DNA of 33,350 nt from Ramlibacter tataouinensis (GCA_002427815.1 DIZF01000027.1:55063-88412), one strand, 5' to 3'. Shown: positions 22,243 through 30,955, numbered from the stretch's first letter. Notes: generated from the sequence alone by a model not told the origin. Numbers and translations: made by a program.

Positions 22243-23379
22243 TCATCCTCCGATGTAGCTCATTTCGACGCGGCGCGCGCCGCCGCCCTGATCAGGCGCC
22301 AGGGTGGCGCGCAACTGCGAGTAGCGGTCCGAGCGGCCTTGCCAGATCTGGCCGATCGCCGAGGCCAGCTCCTCGTCGCTGGCCGGCGGCGTCCCCTTTG
22401 CGGCGTCGCCACGGATGAGGGAGCGCAGGTCATGGCCGCGGCTGGCGAACAGGCACAGGTAGAGCTGGCCTTCGGTGGACAGGCGGGCGCGGTTGCAGTC
22501 GCCGCAAAAGGCCTGGGTGACGCTGCTGATCACCCCGATCTCGCCGGTGCCGTCCGCGTAGCCCCAGCGCTCGGCGGTTTCGCCGGGGGCGCTAGCCTCC
22601 AGCTGCGCCAGCGGCAGCTCGGCATGGATCAGCTTCACCACCTCGGCCGAAGGCATCACCTCGTCCATGCGCCAGCCATTGGTCGCACCCACGTCCATGT
22701 ATTCGATGAAGCGCAGCACGATGTCGGTGCCCTTGAAGTGGCGCGCCATCGGCAGGATTTCATGTTCGTTGGTGCCGCGCTTGACCACCATGTTGATCTT
22801 GACCGGCCCCAGGCCCGCCGAGCGCGCCGCATCGATGCCCTTGAGCACGTCGGCGACGGGAAAGTCGACGTCGTTCATGCGCCGGAACACCGCGTCGTCG
22901 AGCCCGTCCAGGCTCACCGTCACCCGCTGCAGGCCGGCGTCCTTCAAGGCCCTGGCCTTGCGCGCCAGCAGCGAGCCGTTGGTGGTGAGTGTCAGGTCCA
23001 GCGGCGCGCCGTCGACGGTGCGCAGGCGGGCCAACTGCTCGACCAGGACCTCGACGTTCTTGCGCAATAGCGGCTCGCCGCCGGTCAGGCGGATCTTGCG
23101 CACGCCGTGCGCCACGAACTGCCGGACCACGCGCGTGATTTCCTCGAACGTGAGCAAGGCCGAATGCGGCAGGTAGGGGTAGTCCTTGTCGAACACCTCT
23201 TTTGGCATGCAGTAGCTGCAGCGGAAATTGCAGCGGTCGGTGACGCTGATGCGCAGGTCGCGCAGCGGCCGTCCCAGGCTGTCGGAAAGCGATCCGGTGG
23301 CCGGTATGGCCCGCTCGGGCACGCCGGCGGGCAGCGCTGCGTGGCGCTGGTCGACCAGGGGAATCACTCGTTCGGCCAT
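22243..23379 (-). CDS. moaA: GTP 3',8-cyclase MoaA
   Basis: 378-residue radical-SAM enzyme that cyclises GTP in the first step of molybdenum cofactor synthesis, together with MoaC (not in the window). The N-terminal 4Fe-4S cluster motif is Cys50, Cys54, Cys57 (DRCNFRCSYCMP), and the SAM contact is GGEP (100-103). The second cluster uses Cys292, Cys295 and Cys309 (FCGDCNRARL). The conserved C-terminal Gly-Gly is present (SYIGG). The ~30 residues before SLSDSLGRPLRDLR are a variable extension. Heads the moaA-mobA-moeA run; 109 bases separate it from the SDR gene upstream. Confidence 0.97.
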   Translation of the reverse strand: MAERVIPLVDQRHAALPAGVPERAIPATGSLSDSLGRPLRDLRISVTDRCNFRCSYCMPKEVFDKDYPYLPHSALLTFEEITRVVRQFVAHGVRKIRLTGGEPLLRKNVEVLVEQLARLRTVDGAPLDLTLTTNGSLLARKARALKDAGLQRVTVSLDGLDDAVFRRMNDVDFPVADVLKGIDAARSAGLGPVKINMVVKRGTNEHEILPMARHFKGTDIVLRFIEYMDVGATNGWRMDEVMPSAEVVKLIHAELPLAQLEASAPGETAERWGYADGTGEIGVISSVTQAFCGDCNRARLSTEGQLYLCLFASRGHDLRSLIRGDAAKGTPPASDEELASAIGQIWQGRSDRYSQLRATLAPDQGGGARRVEMSYIGG

Positions 23380-23488
23380 GGCCTATTGTCGCTTTTGCCC
23401 GGGCCGGCCCGAGCGGGTGTCCCCAGAGTCCCCACGGGCTTGCGGGCGCCCGGGCGGAACCCCGGCGCGGGGCCAGGTTGCCGGTCGG

Positions 23489-24250
23489 CTAGACGCAGCG
23501 GGCCCCATCCACCTCGATGCAGACACCCGAGATGAAGGATGCCTCGTCGCTGGCGAGGTACAGCGCGGCGTTGGCCACATCCAGCGCCGTCGAGAAGCGG
23601 CCCAGCGGAATGGTGGCCAGGAACCTGGCGCGGCGGGCATCGTCGACCGGACCGCCCGCGAATTCGGCCGACAGCCCGGTATCCGGGTTGAACACCGGGT
23701 TGATGCAATTGACCCGGATGTTGTCCGGTCCGAACTCGGCCGCCAGCGACTTGCTGGTGGTGATGACGGCGCCCTTGGAACCGTTGTACCAGGTGAGGCC
23801 GGGGCGCGGCCGCACGCCCGCGGTCGATGCGATGTTGATGAAACTGCCGCCCTTGTTGGCGCGAAAGACCGGCACCGCATGGATGGTCGCGAGGTAGATG
23901 CTCTTCATGTTGACCGCGAAGCATTTGTCGAACTCTTCCTCGCTCACTTCCAGCGCCGGGCGGTTGCGATGGGTCCAGCCCGCGTTGTTCACCATCACGT
24001 CCAGCTTGCCGTGGCGCTGCACGGCGGCGTTCACCAGCGCCTTGACGTCGGCGGACTTCGTCACGTCGGCCGCGAAGAACGACGCGGTGCCGCCGGCCGC
24101 GCGGATCGCCGCGACCACCTTTTCGCCGAGGGCCGCATTGATGTCGTTGACGATCACCTTCGCGCCTTCCTCGGCCAGCCGCTTGGCGATGCCTTCGCCG
24201 ATGCCGCCGCCCGATCCGGTGACGATGATCGATTTGTCCTGAACGCGCAT
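23489..24250 (-). CDS. Short-chain dehydrogenase/reductase
   Basis: 253-residue classical SDR using NAD(P). The cofactor motif TGSGGGIG (11-18), NNAG (88-91) and the catalytic triad Ser142, Tyr155, Lys159 (YNGSK) are intact. Asp37 after the second strand (VNDIN) favours NAD over NADP by the usual rule. Such proteins are often labelled glucose 1-dehydrogenase or 3-oxoacyl-ACP reductase from similarity alone; the substrate is not known. It lies 60 bases downstream of the aldehyde dehydrogenase gene on the same strand, which suggests alcohol-to-aldehyde-to-acid oxidation. The start ATG has AGGAGAT upstream. Confidence 0.9.
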   Translation of the reverse strand: MRVQDKSIIVTGSGGGIGEGIAKRLAEEGAKVIVNDINAALGEKVVAAIRAAGGTASFFAADVTKSADVKALVNAAVQRHGKLDVMVNNAGWTHRNRPALEVSEEEFDKCFAVNMKSIYLATIHAVPVFRANKGGSFINIASTAGVRPRPGLTWYNGSKGAVITTSKSLAAEFGPDNIRVNCINPVFNPDTGLSAEFAGGPVDDARRARFLATIPLGRFSTALDVANAALYLASDEASFISGVCIEVDGARCV

Positions 24251-24310
24251 GCGAATCTCCTGTACTGGAAAAGGGGGGAACTGCCGTGGCCGCCGGCAAC
24301 GTTGGGGAAC

Positions 24311-25753
24311 TTACCCGTGCTTGATCGCCACCGTCTTGAGCGTGGTGAAGCCGTACAGCGCTTCGAAGCCTTTTTCTCGGCCATAGCCCGACGACTTGAC
24401 GCCGCCGAAGGGCAATTCCACGCCGCCGCCGGCACCGTAGTTGTTGATGAAGACCTGCCCGCTGCGGACGCGCTTGGCCATCCGCAGTTGCCGGCCGCCG
24501 TCGCGCGTCCAGATGCCGGCCACGAGGCCGAACTGCGTGGCATTGGCCAGCGCCGCGGCCTGGTCCTCGTCGCGGAAGCTCATGGAAGCGAGCACCGGGC
24601 CGAAGACTTCCTCTTGCGCCAATCGGTGCCCGACCGGCACGTCGCGCAGCAATGTGGGCGCCTGGTAATAGCCGGTCTCCGGTGCCTCCTCCACGACCTG
24701 GCCCTGGGCCACGGTCGGGATGCCGGCGACGTGCGCGTCGGACAGGAAATCCCAGACTCTTTGCTGCTGGCTGGCGCGGATCAGCGGGCCGACATCGAGG
24801 TCCATCGCGGCCGGGCCGACCCGCAGATTCTCGAAGCTCTTGCCCAGGCGTTCGAGCAAGGGCTCGTAAATGGACTCCTCCACCAGCAGGCGCGAGCCCG
24901 CCGAACAGGTCTGGCCGGCGTTCTGGACGATGGCATTGATGACCATCGGCAGCGCGGCGTCGAGGTCGGCGTCGGCGAAGATGATCTGCGGGCTCTTGCC
25001 GCCCAGCTCCAGCGTGACGGGGCAGTGGCGTTCGGCCGCCACCTGCTGGATCACCGTGCCCACCTTGGGGCTGCCGGTGAAGCTGATGTGGTCGATCCCG
25101 GGGTGCCGTGCCAGCGCATCGCCCACCTCGTAGCCGTAGCCGGTCACGATGTTGATGGCGCCGGCGGGAAAGCCCACCTCGGCTGCCAGCTGCGCCACCC
25201 GGATCAGCGACAGGCAGGCGTCTTCCGAAGGCTTGACGACGCTGACGTTGCCGGCCGCGAGCGCGCCGCCCACGCTGCGACCGAAGATCTGCATCGGGTA
25301 GTTCCACGGGATGATGTGCCCGGTCACGCCGTGCGGCTCGCGCCAGGTGAAGACGCTGTAGCCGTCGAGATACGGGATGGTGTCGCCATGCAGCTTGTCG
25401 CAGGCACCGGCATAGAACTCGAAGTAGCGAACCAGCGCCAGCGCATCCGCCTTGGCCTGCTTGGTGGGCTTGCCGCAGTCGCGCTGCTCGAGCGCCGCGA
25501 GTTCGTCGGCGTGCTCGGCGACCTTGTTCGACAGCCGCATCAGGAGGCGCCCGCGCTCGGCGGCGCTGAGCTTGCGCCAGACGCCTTCGTAGCAGTGGCG
25601 CGCCGCATCCACCGCCGCGGCGATGTCGTCCGCGGTGCCGCGCTGCAGTTCATCGAAAGGCTGGCCGTCGGAGGGGTCGATGACCGGGATGGTGCGGCCC
25701 GAGGAGGAGGGCCGCGCGGCGTTGGCGATGTAATGGAATTGCATGCCCGGCAT
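24311..25753 (-). CDS. NAD(P)-dependent aldehyde dehydrogenase
   Basis: 480-residue ALDH-superfamily enzyme oxidising an aldehyde to its acid. Key residues are present: Asn151 of the oxyanion hole (IIPWNYP), Lys174 of the cofactor site (VVKPSE), the FTGSPKVG cofactor loop (225-232), general-base Glu249 (LELGGKSP) and catalytic Cys283 (NAGQTCSAG). The last residues LYGFTTLKTVAIKHG match the betaine-aldehyde/semialdehyde-type subgroup, but the substrate is not settled. The start is either the ATG at 25753 or at 25744 (MQFHYIANAARP); the second reads more like family members. Likely cotranscribed with the hydrolase gene 52 bases upstream and the SDR downstream. Confidence 0.93.
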   Translation of the reverse strand: MPGMQFHYIANAARPSSSGRTIPVIDPSDGQPFDELQRGTADDIAAAVDAARHCYEGVWRKLSAAERGRLLMRLSNKVAEHADELAALEQRDCGKPTKQAKADALALVRYFEFYAGACDKLHGDTIPYLDGYSVFTWREPHGVTGHIIPWNYPMQIFGRSVGGALAAGNVSVVKPSEDACLSLIRVAQLAAEVGFPAGAINIVTGYGYEVGDALARHPGIDHISFTGSPKVGTVIQQVAAERHCPVTLELGGKSPQIIFADADLDAALPMVINAIVQNAGQTCSAGSRLLVEESIYEPLLERLGKSFENLRVGPAAMDLDVGPLIRASQQQRVWDFLSDAHVAGIPTVAQGQVVEEAPETGYYQAPTLLRDVPVGHRLAQEEVFGPVLASMSFRDEDQAAALANATQFGLVAGIWTRDGGRQLRMAKRVRSGQVFINNYGAGGGVELPFGGVKSSGYGREKGFEALYGFTTLKTVAIKHG

Positions 25754-25805
25754 TTTCCTCCAAAGCGGGCGGCTGCTGCGCTGCCGCGGGACCGGCGGCA
25801 GACGG

Positions 25806-26630
25806 TCAGGCGGATGCGCCGACCGGGGTGTACTGGTCGCGGTGCTCGGCCAGCCAGCGCTGCGCCTGGGGCGTTTCCTGCTGGCTCGGGTGGAAATCGC
25901 GGCGCAGGTATTGGCGCCAGGGGCGCCAGGTCTGCCGGACCAGGCCGCGCCGGCCGAACAGGAAGGACGCTCCGCTCTTCCAGGTGCGCCACTGCCACAG
26001 GGTGCCGTCGCGGCGCAGATTGTTCAGGGTCTGGCGCAGCGTGTCGCCCAGGAAGATGAGGGTGACACGCCGGAACCAGGTGATGCGCCAGGCCTGGCTG
26101 CCGTCCAGGGCCCGATAAAGGTCGTAAGCAGTGCTCTTGTGCTCCGACTCCTCGGCGCTGTGCCACAGCCACAGCGTGGCCAGGCGCGGGTCGTCGCTGC
26201 CCAGCAGGTCGGGGTTGCGCAATATCCAGTCGGCCAGGATGGCGGTGAAGTGCTCATTGGCGGCGGTGATCGCCACCGGATGGCGCGGATCCATGCCGTC
26301 GAGCAGCTTCAGGCGCCGTTGGGCACGCCCGGCCCAGTCATTCACCAGGCCCTGCTTTGCCAGGTGAGCGTTGAAGAGGGAATGCAACCGGCGGTGCGTG
26401 GCCTCCTGCCCGACAAAGCCCTGGACTTCGGCGCGGAAGCGGTCCTGCTTTTCCGCCGGCAGGGCCTGGAAGCCGCTGCGCACCGCATCGATGAAGAACT
26501 GCTCGCCCACCGGGAAGCTCATGGACAGCGCGTTGAACAGCGCAGTGCGAAACGGGTCGCCGCCGCACCAGTGGCGGGCAATGGGCGCGTCCATGTCGAT
26601 CAGCAGGCGGCGGACAACGAGGTCGGTCAT
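25806..26630 (-). CDS. PF10118-type metal-dependent hydrolase (ferritin-like, putative di-iron)
   Basis: 274-residue helical protein of the family annotated as predicted metal-dependent hydrolase (PF10118). Acid/His motifs along the helices suggest a dinuclear metal site: Glu43 (VGEQFF), Glu76 with His79 (QEATHRR), Glu126-His127 (ANEHFTA), Glu160, Glu163 and His164 (SAEESEHK). Members occur near lipid or steroid metabolism genes, and no reaction is firmly assigned. C-terminal about 75 residues are Trp/Arg-rich (WQWRTWKSG, RQTWRPWRQYLRR). The ATG at 26630 is the first start of the frame. It heads a same-strand group with the aldehyde dehydrogenase and SDR genes. Confidence 0.82.
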   Translation of the reverse strand: MTDLVVRRLLIDMDAPIARHWCGGDPFRTALFNALSMSFPVGEQFFIDAVRSGFQALPAEKQDRFRAEVQGFVGQEATHRRLHSLFNAHLAKQGLVNDWAGRAQRRLKLLDGMDPRHPVAITAANEHFTAILADWILRNPDLLGSDDPRLATLWLWHSAEESEHKSTAYDLYRALDGSQAWRITWFRRVTLIFLGDTLRQTLNNLRRDGTLWQWRTWKSGASFLFGRRGLVRQTWRPWRQYLRRDFHPSQQETPQAQRWLAEHRDQYTPVGASA

Positions 26631-26733
26631 GGAGCTAGGGTCGGTGATACCGATACGGCTGACGCTGTCGGGATGAGATTGGAGTGTGTACCAATTCTTT
26701 CAAGAGCGCGTCGCACCACTGGTTGAGCTCATG

Positions 26734-26757
26734 AAAAAGGCCCGCGCTGCGGGCCTT
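26734..26757 (-). terminator. Intrinsic terminator of hppA
   Basis: On the minus strand a 9-bp stem, AAGGCCCGC with GCGGGCCTT (26757-26749 and 26745-26737), and loop AGC run into five T residues (26738-26734). It lies 20 bases past the hppA stop. Stem, loop and T-tract are all good. Confidence 0.88.
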
Positions 26758-26776
26758 CGGGCGGGGCGGAAGTTGC

Positions 26777-28933
26777 CTATTTGGCCGGGGTCACGGCGCC
26801 CGAGGCGGCTGGTGCCGCCGGGGCCGTGATCGCCGCCGGCGCTTCCGCGTGGGTCACCGGCGCATCCACGCCGTGGAACTTCACCACCAGCGGCACGATG
26901 AGCAGGGCCACGATGTTGATGATCTTGATCAGCGGGTTGATGGCGGGGCCGGCGGTGTCCTTGTACGGATCGCCTACGGTGTCGCCGGTCACGGCCGCCT
27001 TGTGCGCCTCGGAACCCTTGCCGCCGTGATTGCCGTCCTCGATGAACTTCTTGGCATTGTCCCAGGCACCGCCGCCGGTGCACATCGAGATCGCCACGAA
27101 CAGCCCGGTCACGATGGTTCCCATCAGCAGGCCGCCCAGGGCTTTGGGCCCGAGGATCAGGCCGACCAGGATCGGCACCACCACCGGCAGCAGCGACGGG
27201 ATCATCATTTCCTTGATCGCCGCCTTGGTCAGCATGTCCACGGCAACGCCGTATTCCGGCTTGGCCGTGCCTTCCATGATGCCCTTGATCTCGCGGAACT
27301 GGCGTCGCACTTCCACCACCACGGAGCCGGCGGCGCGGCCGACGGCCTCCATCGCCATCGCGCCGAAGAGGTAGGGGATCAGACCGCCGATGAACAGGCC
27401 CACGATCACCAGCGGGTCGCTCAGGTTGAAACTGATCGCCTGGCCATAGCTTTCCAGCTTGTGGGTGTAGTCGGCGAACAGCACCAGCGCGGCCAGGCCG
27501 GCGGAGCCGATCGCATAGCCCTTGGTCACGGCCTTGGTCGTGTTGCCCACGGCGTCCAGCGGGTCGGTGATGTCGCGCACGCTGGGCGGCAGGTCGGCCA
27601 TTTCGGCGATGCCGCCGGCGTTGTCGGTGATCGGGCCGTAGGCGTCCAGGGCCACCACGATGCCGGCCATGCTCAGCATCGACGTTGCGGCGATGGCGAT
27701 GCCGTACAGGCCCGCCAGCTGGTAGGACACCAGAATCGCGATGCAGACGAAGAGCACCGGCCAGGCGGTGGACCGCATGGAAACGCCCAGGCCGGCGATG
27801 ATGTTGGTGCCATGGCCGGTGGTCGAAGCTTGCGCGATGTGGCGCACCGGCGAGTACTGGGTGCCGGTGTAGAACTCGGTGATCCAGACCAGCGACCCGG
27901 TCAGGATCAGGCCGACGGCGCAGGCACCGAACAATCGCATCTGGGTGCCGCTGGCAGTCACGGCGTTGTCGGGCATCAGCCAGGTCGTGACGAAGTAGAA
28001 GGCGATCAACGACAGCACGCCCGCAATCGCCAGGCCGCGGTACAGGGCCGGCATCACGTTCTTCATGCCGGGCGAGGCCTTCACGAAGAAGGTGCCGATG
28101 ATGGAGGCGATGATCGACACGGCGCCCAGCGCCAGCGGGTACATCACGGCGCTGGTGGGCGAGCTCGTGATCAGCAGGGCGCCCAGCACCATGGTGGCGA
28201 TCAGCGTCACGGCATAGGTCTCGAACAGGTCGGCCGCCATGCCGGCGCAGTCACCGACGTTGTCGCCCACGTTGTCGGCGATCACCGCCGGGTTGCGCGG
28301 ATCGTCCTCCGGAATGCCCGCTTCCACCTTGCCCACCAGGTCGGCGCCCACGTCGGCGCCCTTGGTGAAGATGCCGCCGCCCAGCCGCGCGAAGATCGAG
28401 ATCAGCGAGGAGCCGAAGGCGAAGCCGATCAGCGGATTCAGCAGGGTGGCCAGCTTGCGGTCGGGCGTCAGCGCGCCGTTGCCAGCCAGGAACCAGTAGA
28501 AGCCCGTCACGCCCAGCAGGCCGAGGCCCACCACCAGCATGCCGGTGATGGCGCCGCCGCGGAAGGCCACGTCCAGCGCCGGGCCGATGCCGCGTGTCGC
28601 CGCCTGTGCCGTGCGCACGTTGGCGCGCACCGACACGTTCATGCCGATGAAGCCGCAAGCGCCGGAAAGCACGGCCCCGATGACGAAGCCGATGGCCGTG
28701 GTGGTGTCGAGGAAGACCCCGATCAGGATGGCGAGCACCACGCCGACGATGCCAATGGTCTTGTATTGCCGGGCCAGATAGGCCGCCGCACCGGCCTGGA
28801 TGGCGCCGGAAATTTCCTGCATGCGGGCGTTGCCGGGGTCCTGGGAAAGAATCCACCCTCGGGCCCAGAAGCCGTATGCCACGGCCGCGAAGCCGCAGAC
28901 GAGCGCCAGTACCAGCGCCGAATTGCCTGTCAT
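26777..28933 (-). CDS. hppA: Membrane-bound proton-pumping pyrophosphatase, K+-independent type
   Basis: 718-residue integral membrane enzyme (about 16 helices) coupling PPi hydrolysis to proton export. Catalytic motifs DVGADLVGKVE (194-204) and DNVGDNVGDCAGMAAD (220-235) are intact, as is the second acidic region (about 430-443, DAYGPITDNAGG). The motif GNTTKAVTKG (463-472) carries Lys467 and Thr470 where K+-dependent enzymes have Ala and Ala/Gly, so a K+-independent proton pump is predicted. The C-terminus has an Ala/Pro tail. The start is the ATG at 28933 with AGGAGA about 7 bases upstream; the longer open frame upstream is non-coding leader. Divergent from ppa; ends in a strong terminator. 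Confidence 0.97.
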   Translation of the reverse strand: MTGNSALVLALVCGFAAVAYGFWARGWILSQDPGNARMQEISGAIQAGAAAYLARQYKTIGIVGVVLAILIGVFLDTTTAIGFVIGAVLSGACGFIGMNVSVRANVRTAQAATRGIGPALDVAFRGGAITGMLVVGLGLLGVTGFYWFLAGNGALTPDRKLATLLNPLIGFAFGSSLISIFARLGGGIFTKGADVGADLVGKVEAGIPEDDPRNPAVIADNVGDNVGDCAGMAADLFETYAVTLIATMVLGALLITSSPTSAVMYPLALGAVSIIASIIGTFFVKASPGMKNVMPALYRGLAIAGVLSLIAFYFVTTWLMPDNAVTASGTQMRLFGACAVGLILTGSLVWITEFYTGTQYSPVRHIAQASTTGHGTNIIAGLGVSMRSTAWPVLFVCIAILVSYQLAGLYGIAIAATSMLSMAGIVVALDAYGPITDNAGGIAEMADLPPSVRDITDPLDAVGNTTKAVTKGYAIGSAGLAALVLFADYTHKLESYGQAISFNLSDPLVIVGLFIGGLIPYLFGAMAMEAVGRAAGSVVVEVRRQFREIKGIMEGTAKPEYGVAVDMLTKAAIKEMMIPSLLPVVVPILVGLILGPKALGGLLMGTIVTGLFVAISMCTGGGAWDNAKKFIEDGNHGGKGSEAHKAAVTGDTVGDPYKDTAGPAINPLIKIINIVALLIVPLVVKFHGVDAPVTHAEAPAAITAPAAPAASGAVTPAK

Positions 28934-28973
28934 TTTTGTTTCTCCTACGTTGTTTCGATTGAGTAACGTGCTA

Positions 28974-29030
28974 GAGGCGCCCCGCGAGCGGTGCCTCCGC
29001 TGCGTTGCTTCCTCGTAGCCCCCGGGAGGC
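28974..29030 (-). promoter_or_regulatory. Possible alternative hairpins in the hppA leader
   Basis: In transcript order the leader has GCCTCC (29030-29025), GGAGGC (28998-28993) and GCGCCTC (28980-28974). The middle element can pair with either neighbour, so two mutually exclusive stems are possible. No T-tract follows and no known riboswitch is recognised. This is structural suggestion only. Confidence 0.25.
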
Positions 29031-29094
29031 GGGGTGGAGACGATTGGCCAACCGTCGAAATATAAGCGCAAACTTGTGACCAAATCGCTACATC

Positions 29095-29110
29095 GGCCCG
29101 AAAGCGGGCC
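29095..29110. repeat. Small hairpin between hppA and ppa
   Basis: GGCCCG (29095-29100) and CGGGCC (29105-29110) with loop AAAG. It lies in the 238-base divergent gap. The bases around it (29060-29140) are AT-richer than the genes and include TATATT-like and TAAAAT-like stretches where the two promoters probably lie, but no -35/-10 pair with proper spacing stands out. Confidence 0.3.
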
Positions 29111-29171
29111 CTGCAAATTAAAATAAGGGTTATTACCAGGTCTGTTCCGCTGCCTTTTTGAAACGAAAACC

Positions 29172-29708
29172 ATGTCCCTTGACAATGTCGCCCCCGGCAA
29201 GCATGCCCCCGATGCCTTCAACGTGATCATCGAGATCCCCATGAACGCCGACCCCGTGAAGTACGAGGTGGACAAGGAAACCGGCGCCATCTTCGTGGAC
29301 CGCTTCATGAGTACGTCGATGCACTACCCCACCAATTACGGCTACGTGCCCAAGACGCTGAGCGGCGACGGCGACCCGGTGGACGTGCTGGTGATCACGC
29401 CGGTGCCGCTGATCCCCGGCGTGGTCGTGACCTGCCGGGCGCTGGGCATCCTGCAGATGGAAGACGAAGCCGGGCAGGACGGCAAGGTGCTGGCGGTGCC
29501 CATCGACAAGATCCTGGCGATCTACAGCCAGTGGCAGACGCCCGAAGACCTGAATCCGCTGCGCCTGAAGACCATCGCCCATTTCTTCGAGCACTACAAG
29601 GACCTGGAACCGGGCAAGTGGGTCAAGATCCTCGGCTGGGAGGGACCGGAGGCCGCGCGCAAGGAAATCGCGGACGGCATCGAGAGCTACAGGAAGACGC
29701 ACGCCTGA
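29172..29708 (+). CDS. ppa: Soluble inorganic pyrophosphatase, family I
   Basis: 178-residue cytoplasmic Mg-dependent enzyme that hydrolyses PPi and pulls biosynthetic reactions forward. The family signature DGDPVD is at 66-71, with Asp66, Asp68 and Asp71 as metal ligands; Asp98 and Asp103 (EDEAGQDGK) supply the rest of the site. The PTNYGYVP and YKDLEPGKWVKI segments are typical. Start ATG at 29172 gives the usual length. Divergent from the membrane pyrophosphatase, so the two PPi-hydrolysing enzymes share an intergenic region. It ends 12 bases from the stop of the convergent FemAB-like gene. Confidence 0.97.
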   Translation: MSLDNVAPGKHAPDAFNVIIEIPMNADPVKYEVDKETGAIFVDRFMSTSMHYPTNYGYVPKTLSGDGDPVDVLVITPVPLIPGVVVTCRALGILQMEDEAGQDGKVLAVPIDKILAIYSQWQTPEDLNPLRLKTIAHFFEHYKDLEPGKWVKILGWEGPEAARKEIADGIESYRKTHA

Positions 29709-29720
29709 CCGTGTGGGGGC

Positions 29721-30947
29721 TCAGGCGCGCCGGAACGGGCTGCGCTCCTCCAGTTGCTCCAGGTAGTTCTCGATCCCCTGGCCCTCGCGCTCCAGGAAGC
29801 GTTCCACCGCGTCGGCGAACGCCGGATGGGCCAGCCAATGGGCGCTGTGGGTCTTGACCGGCATCAGCGCCCGGGCCATCTTGTGTTCGCCCTGGGCGCC
29901 GCCTTCGAAACGGTCGAACCCGTGTGCCATGCACCACTCCAGCGGCTGGTAATAGCAGGCTTCGAAGTGCAGGCAGTCGACCCGCTCCAGCGCGCCCCAA
30001 TAGCGCCCGTACGCGACCTTGCCGGCCGGCTGGGTCGCGGGCTCGTCGAGGCCGGGCGTTGGCGGTTCGCTCAGCGCGATCAGGCTGGCAGCGATCGGGT
30101 TGGCGCCGCGCTCGGCGACGAACAGCAACCAGTTCTGCGGCATGTCCTGCGCCATGCGGGCAAAGAAATCCCGCGTGAGATAGGGCGCGTTGCCGTGCTC
30201 GAGGTAGGTGCGTTCGTAGCACCGATAAAACAGGTCCCAATCCTTCTTGTGGATTCCTTGGCCCGTTGACCAGCGGAAGGTGACGCCGGCCTGCGCCACC
30301 TTGCGCCGCTCCTGGCGGATCTTCTTGCGCTTGTCCTGCGCCAGGCTGGCCAGGAACTCATCGAATCCTTCGTAACGGCGCGCTTCGGTGGAACCGGGAG
30401 GCGTCAACATGTTCGTCCAGTGGAACTGCACCGTGTGGCGCAACATGAGGCCGGCCTGCTCGCAGGCTGCCACGTCCTCGTCCGCAGCGAAGAGCAGGTG
30501 CAGCGACGATAGCTTCTGGTTCTTGCACCAGGCCAGGACGGCCTTGAGCAGTGCCTGCCGCGCCAGGGCGTCGCGCGCCAGCAAACGCGCGCCCGGGACC
30601 GGCGTGAACGGTACCGCGACCACCGCCTTGGGGTAGTAGGCCAGTCCGTGCTGCTGGTAGGCATTGGCCCAGGCCCAGTCGAAAACGTACTCGCCGTACG
30701 AGTGGTCCTTCAGGTAGACGGCGCAGGCCGCTTGCAGCTCGCCGCCGCGCGACAGGGTGACCAGCCGCGGCGTCCAGCCGGTGGTGGGTGTGGCGCTGCC
30801 GCTGCGCTCCAGGGCCGCGAGGTACTCATGGCGCATGAAGGGGCTGGGCGCGCTCTGCCGGGCCAGCAGAGCGTTCCATGCGCGCGGCTCGGCCTGCAGT
30901 ACCGAGTCCAGCACCTGGGTGACATAATCGTCCGAGTAGTTTTTCAC
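29721..30947 (-). CDS. FemAB/GNAT-like acyltransferase family protein (PF04339)
   Basis: 408-residue cytoplasmic protein resembling the PF04339 family (COG3146, formerly called DUF482, 'peptidoglycan biosynthesis/GNAT N-acetyltransferase'). Recognisable blocks: SPFMRHEYLAALERSG (about 35-50), YGEYVFDWAWANAY (about 84-97), the long segment LAQDKRKKIRQERRKV (about 212-227) and the C-terminal LHFEACYYQPLEW, FEGGAQGEHKMARAL and ENYLEQLEERSPF. The reaction is unknown. The start is uncertain: the frame opens with a GTG at 30947 only 8 bases from the divergent nadE ATG, and another in-frame GTG at 30914 (LDSVLQAEPRAWNALL follows) would agree with relatives. Confidence 0.85.
   Translation of the reverse strand: MKNYSDDYVTQVLDSVLQAEPRAWNALLARQSAPSPFMRHEYLAALERSGSATPTTGWTPRLVTLSRGGELQAACAVYLKDHSYGEYVFDWAWANAYQQHGLAYYPKAVVAVPFTPVPGARLLARDALARQALLKAVLAWCKNQKLSSLHLLFAADEDVAACEQAGLMLRHTVQFHWTNMLTPPGSTEARRYEGFDEFLASLAQDKRKKIRQERRKVAQAGVTFRWSTGQGIHKKDWDLFYRCYERTYLEHGNAPYLTRDFFARMAQDMPQNWLLFVAERGANPIAASLIALSEPPTPGLDEPATQPAGKVAYGRYWGALERVDCLHFEACYYQPLEWCMAHGFDRFEGGAQGEHKMARALMPVKTHSAHWLAHPAFADAVERFLEREGQGIENYLEQLEERSPFRRA
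30920..30928 (+). promoter_or_regulatory. Candidate nadE promoter, extended -10 (TGACATAAT)
   Basis: TGACATAAT, an extended -10 of the same type as before trxA and rho, lies 27 bases before the nadE ATG. Transcription would start near 30935. The element is inside the first codons of the divergent FemAB-like gene, if that gene starts at 30947. No clear -35. Confidence 0.45.
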
Positions 30948-30955
30948 TGGCGGCT

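Noticed and set aside
23228..26059. A 943-codon open frame on the plus strand
   Set aside because: It is the antisense of moaA, the SDR and the aldehyde dehydrogenase, all with intact catalytic motifs. The product is His/Arg/Gly/Ala-rich low-information sequence, as expected from high-GC third positions.
26849..28966. A 705-codon open frame on the plus strand
   Set aside because: It is antisense to hppA and reads as repeated His/Gly/Asp/Gln-rich sequence. The true membrane protein on the minus strand explains it.
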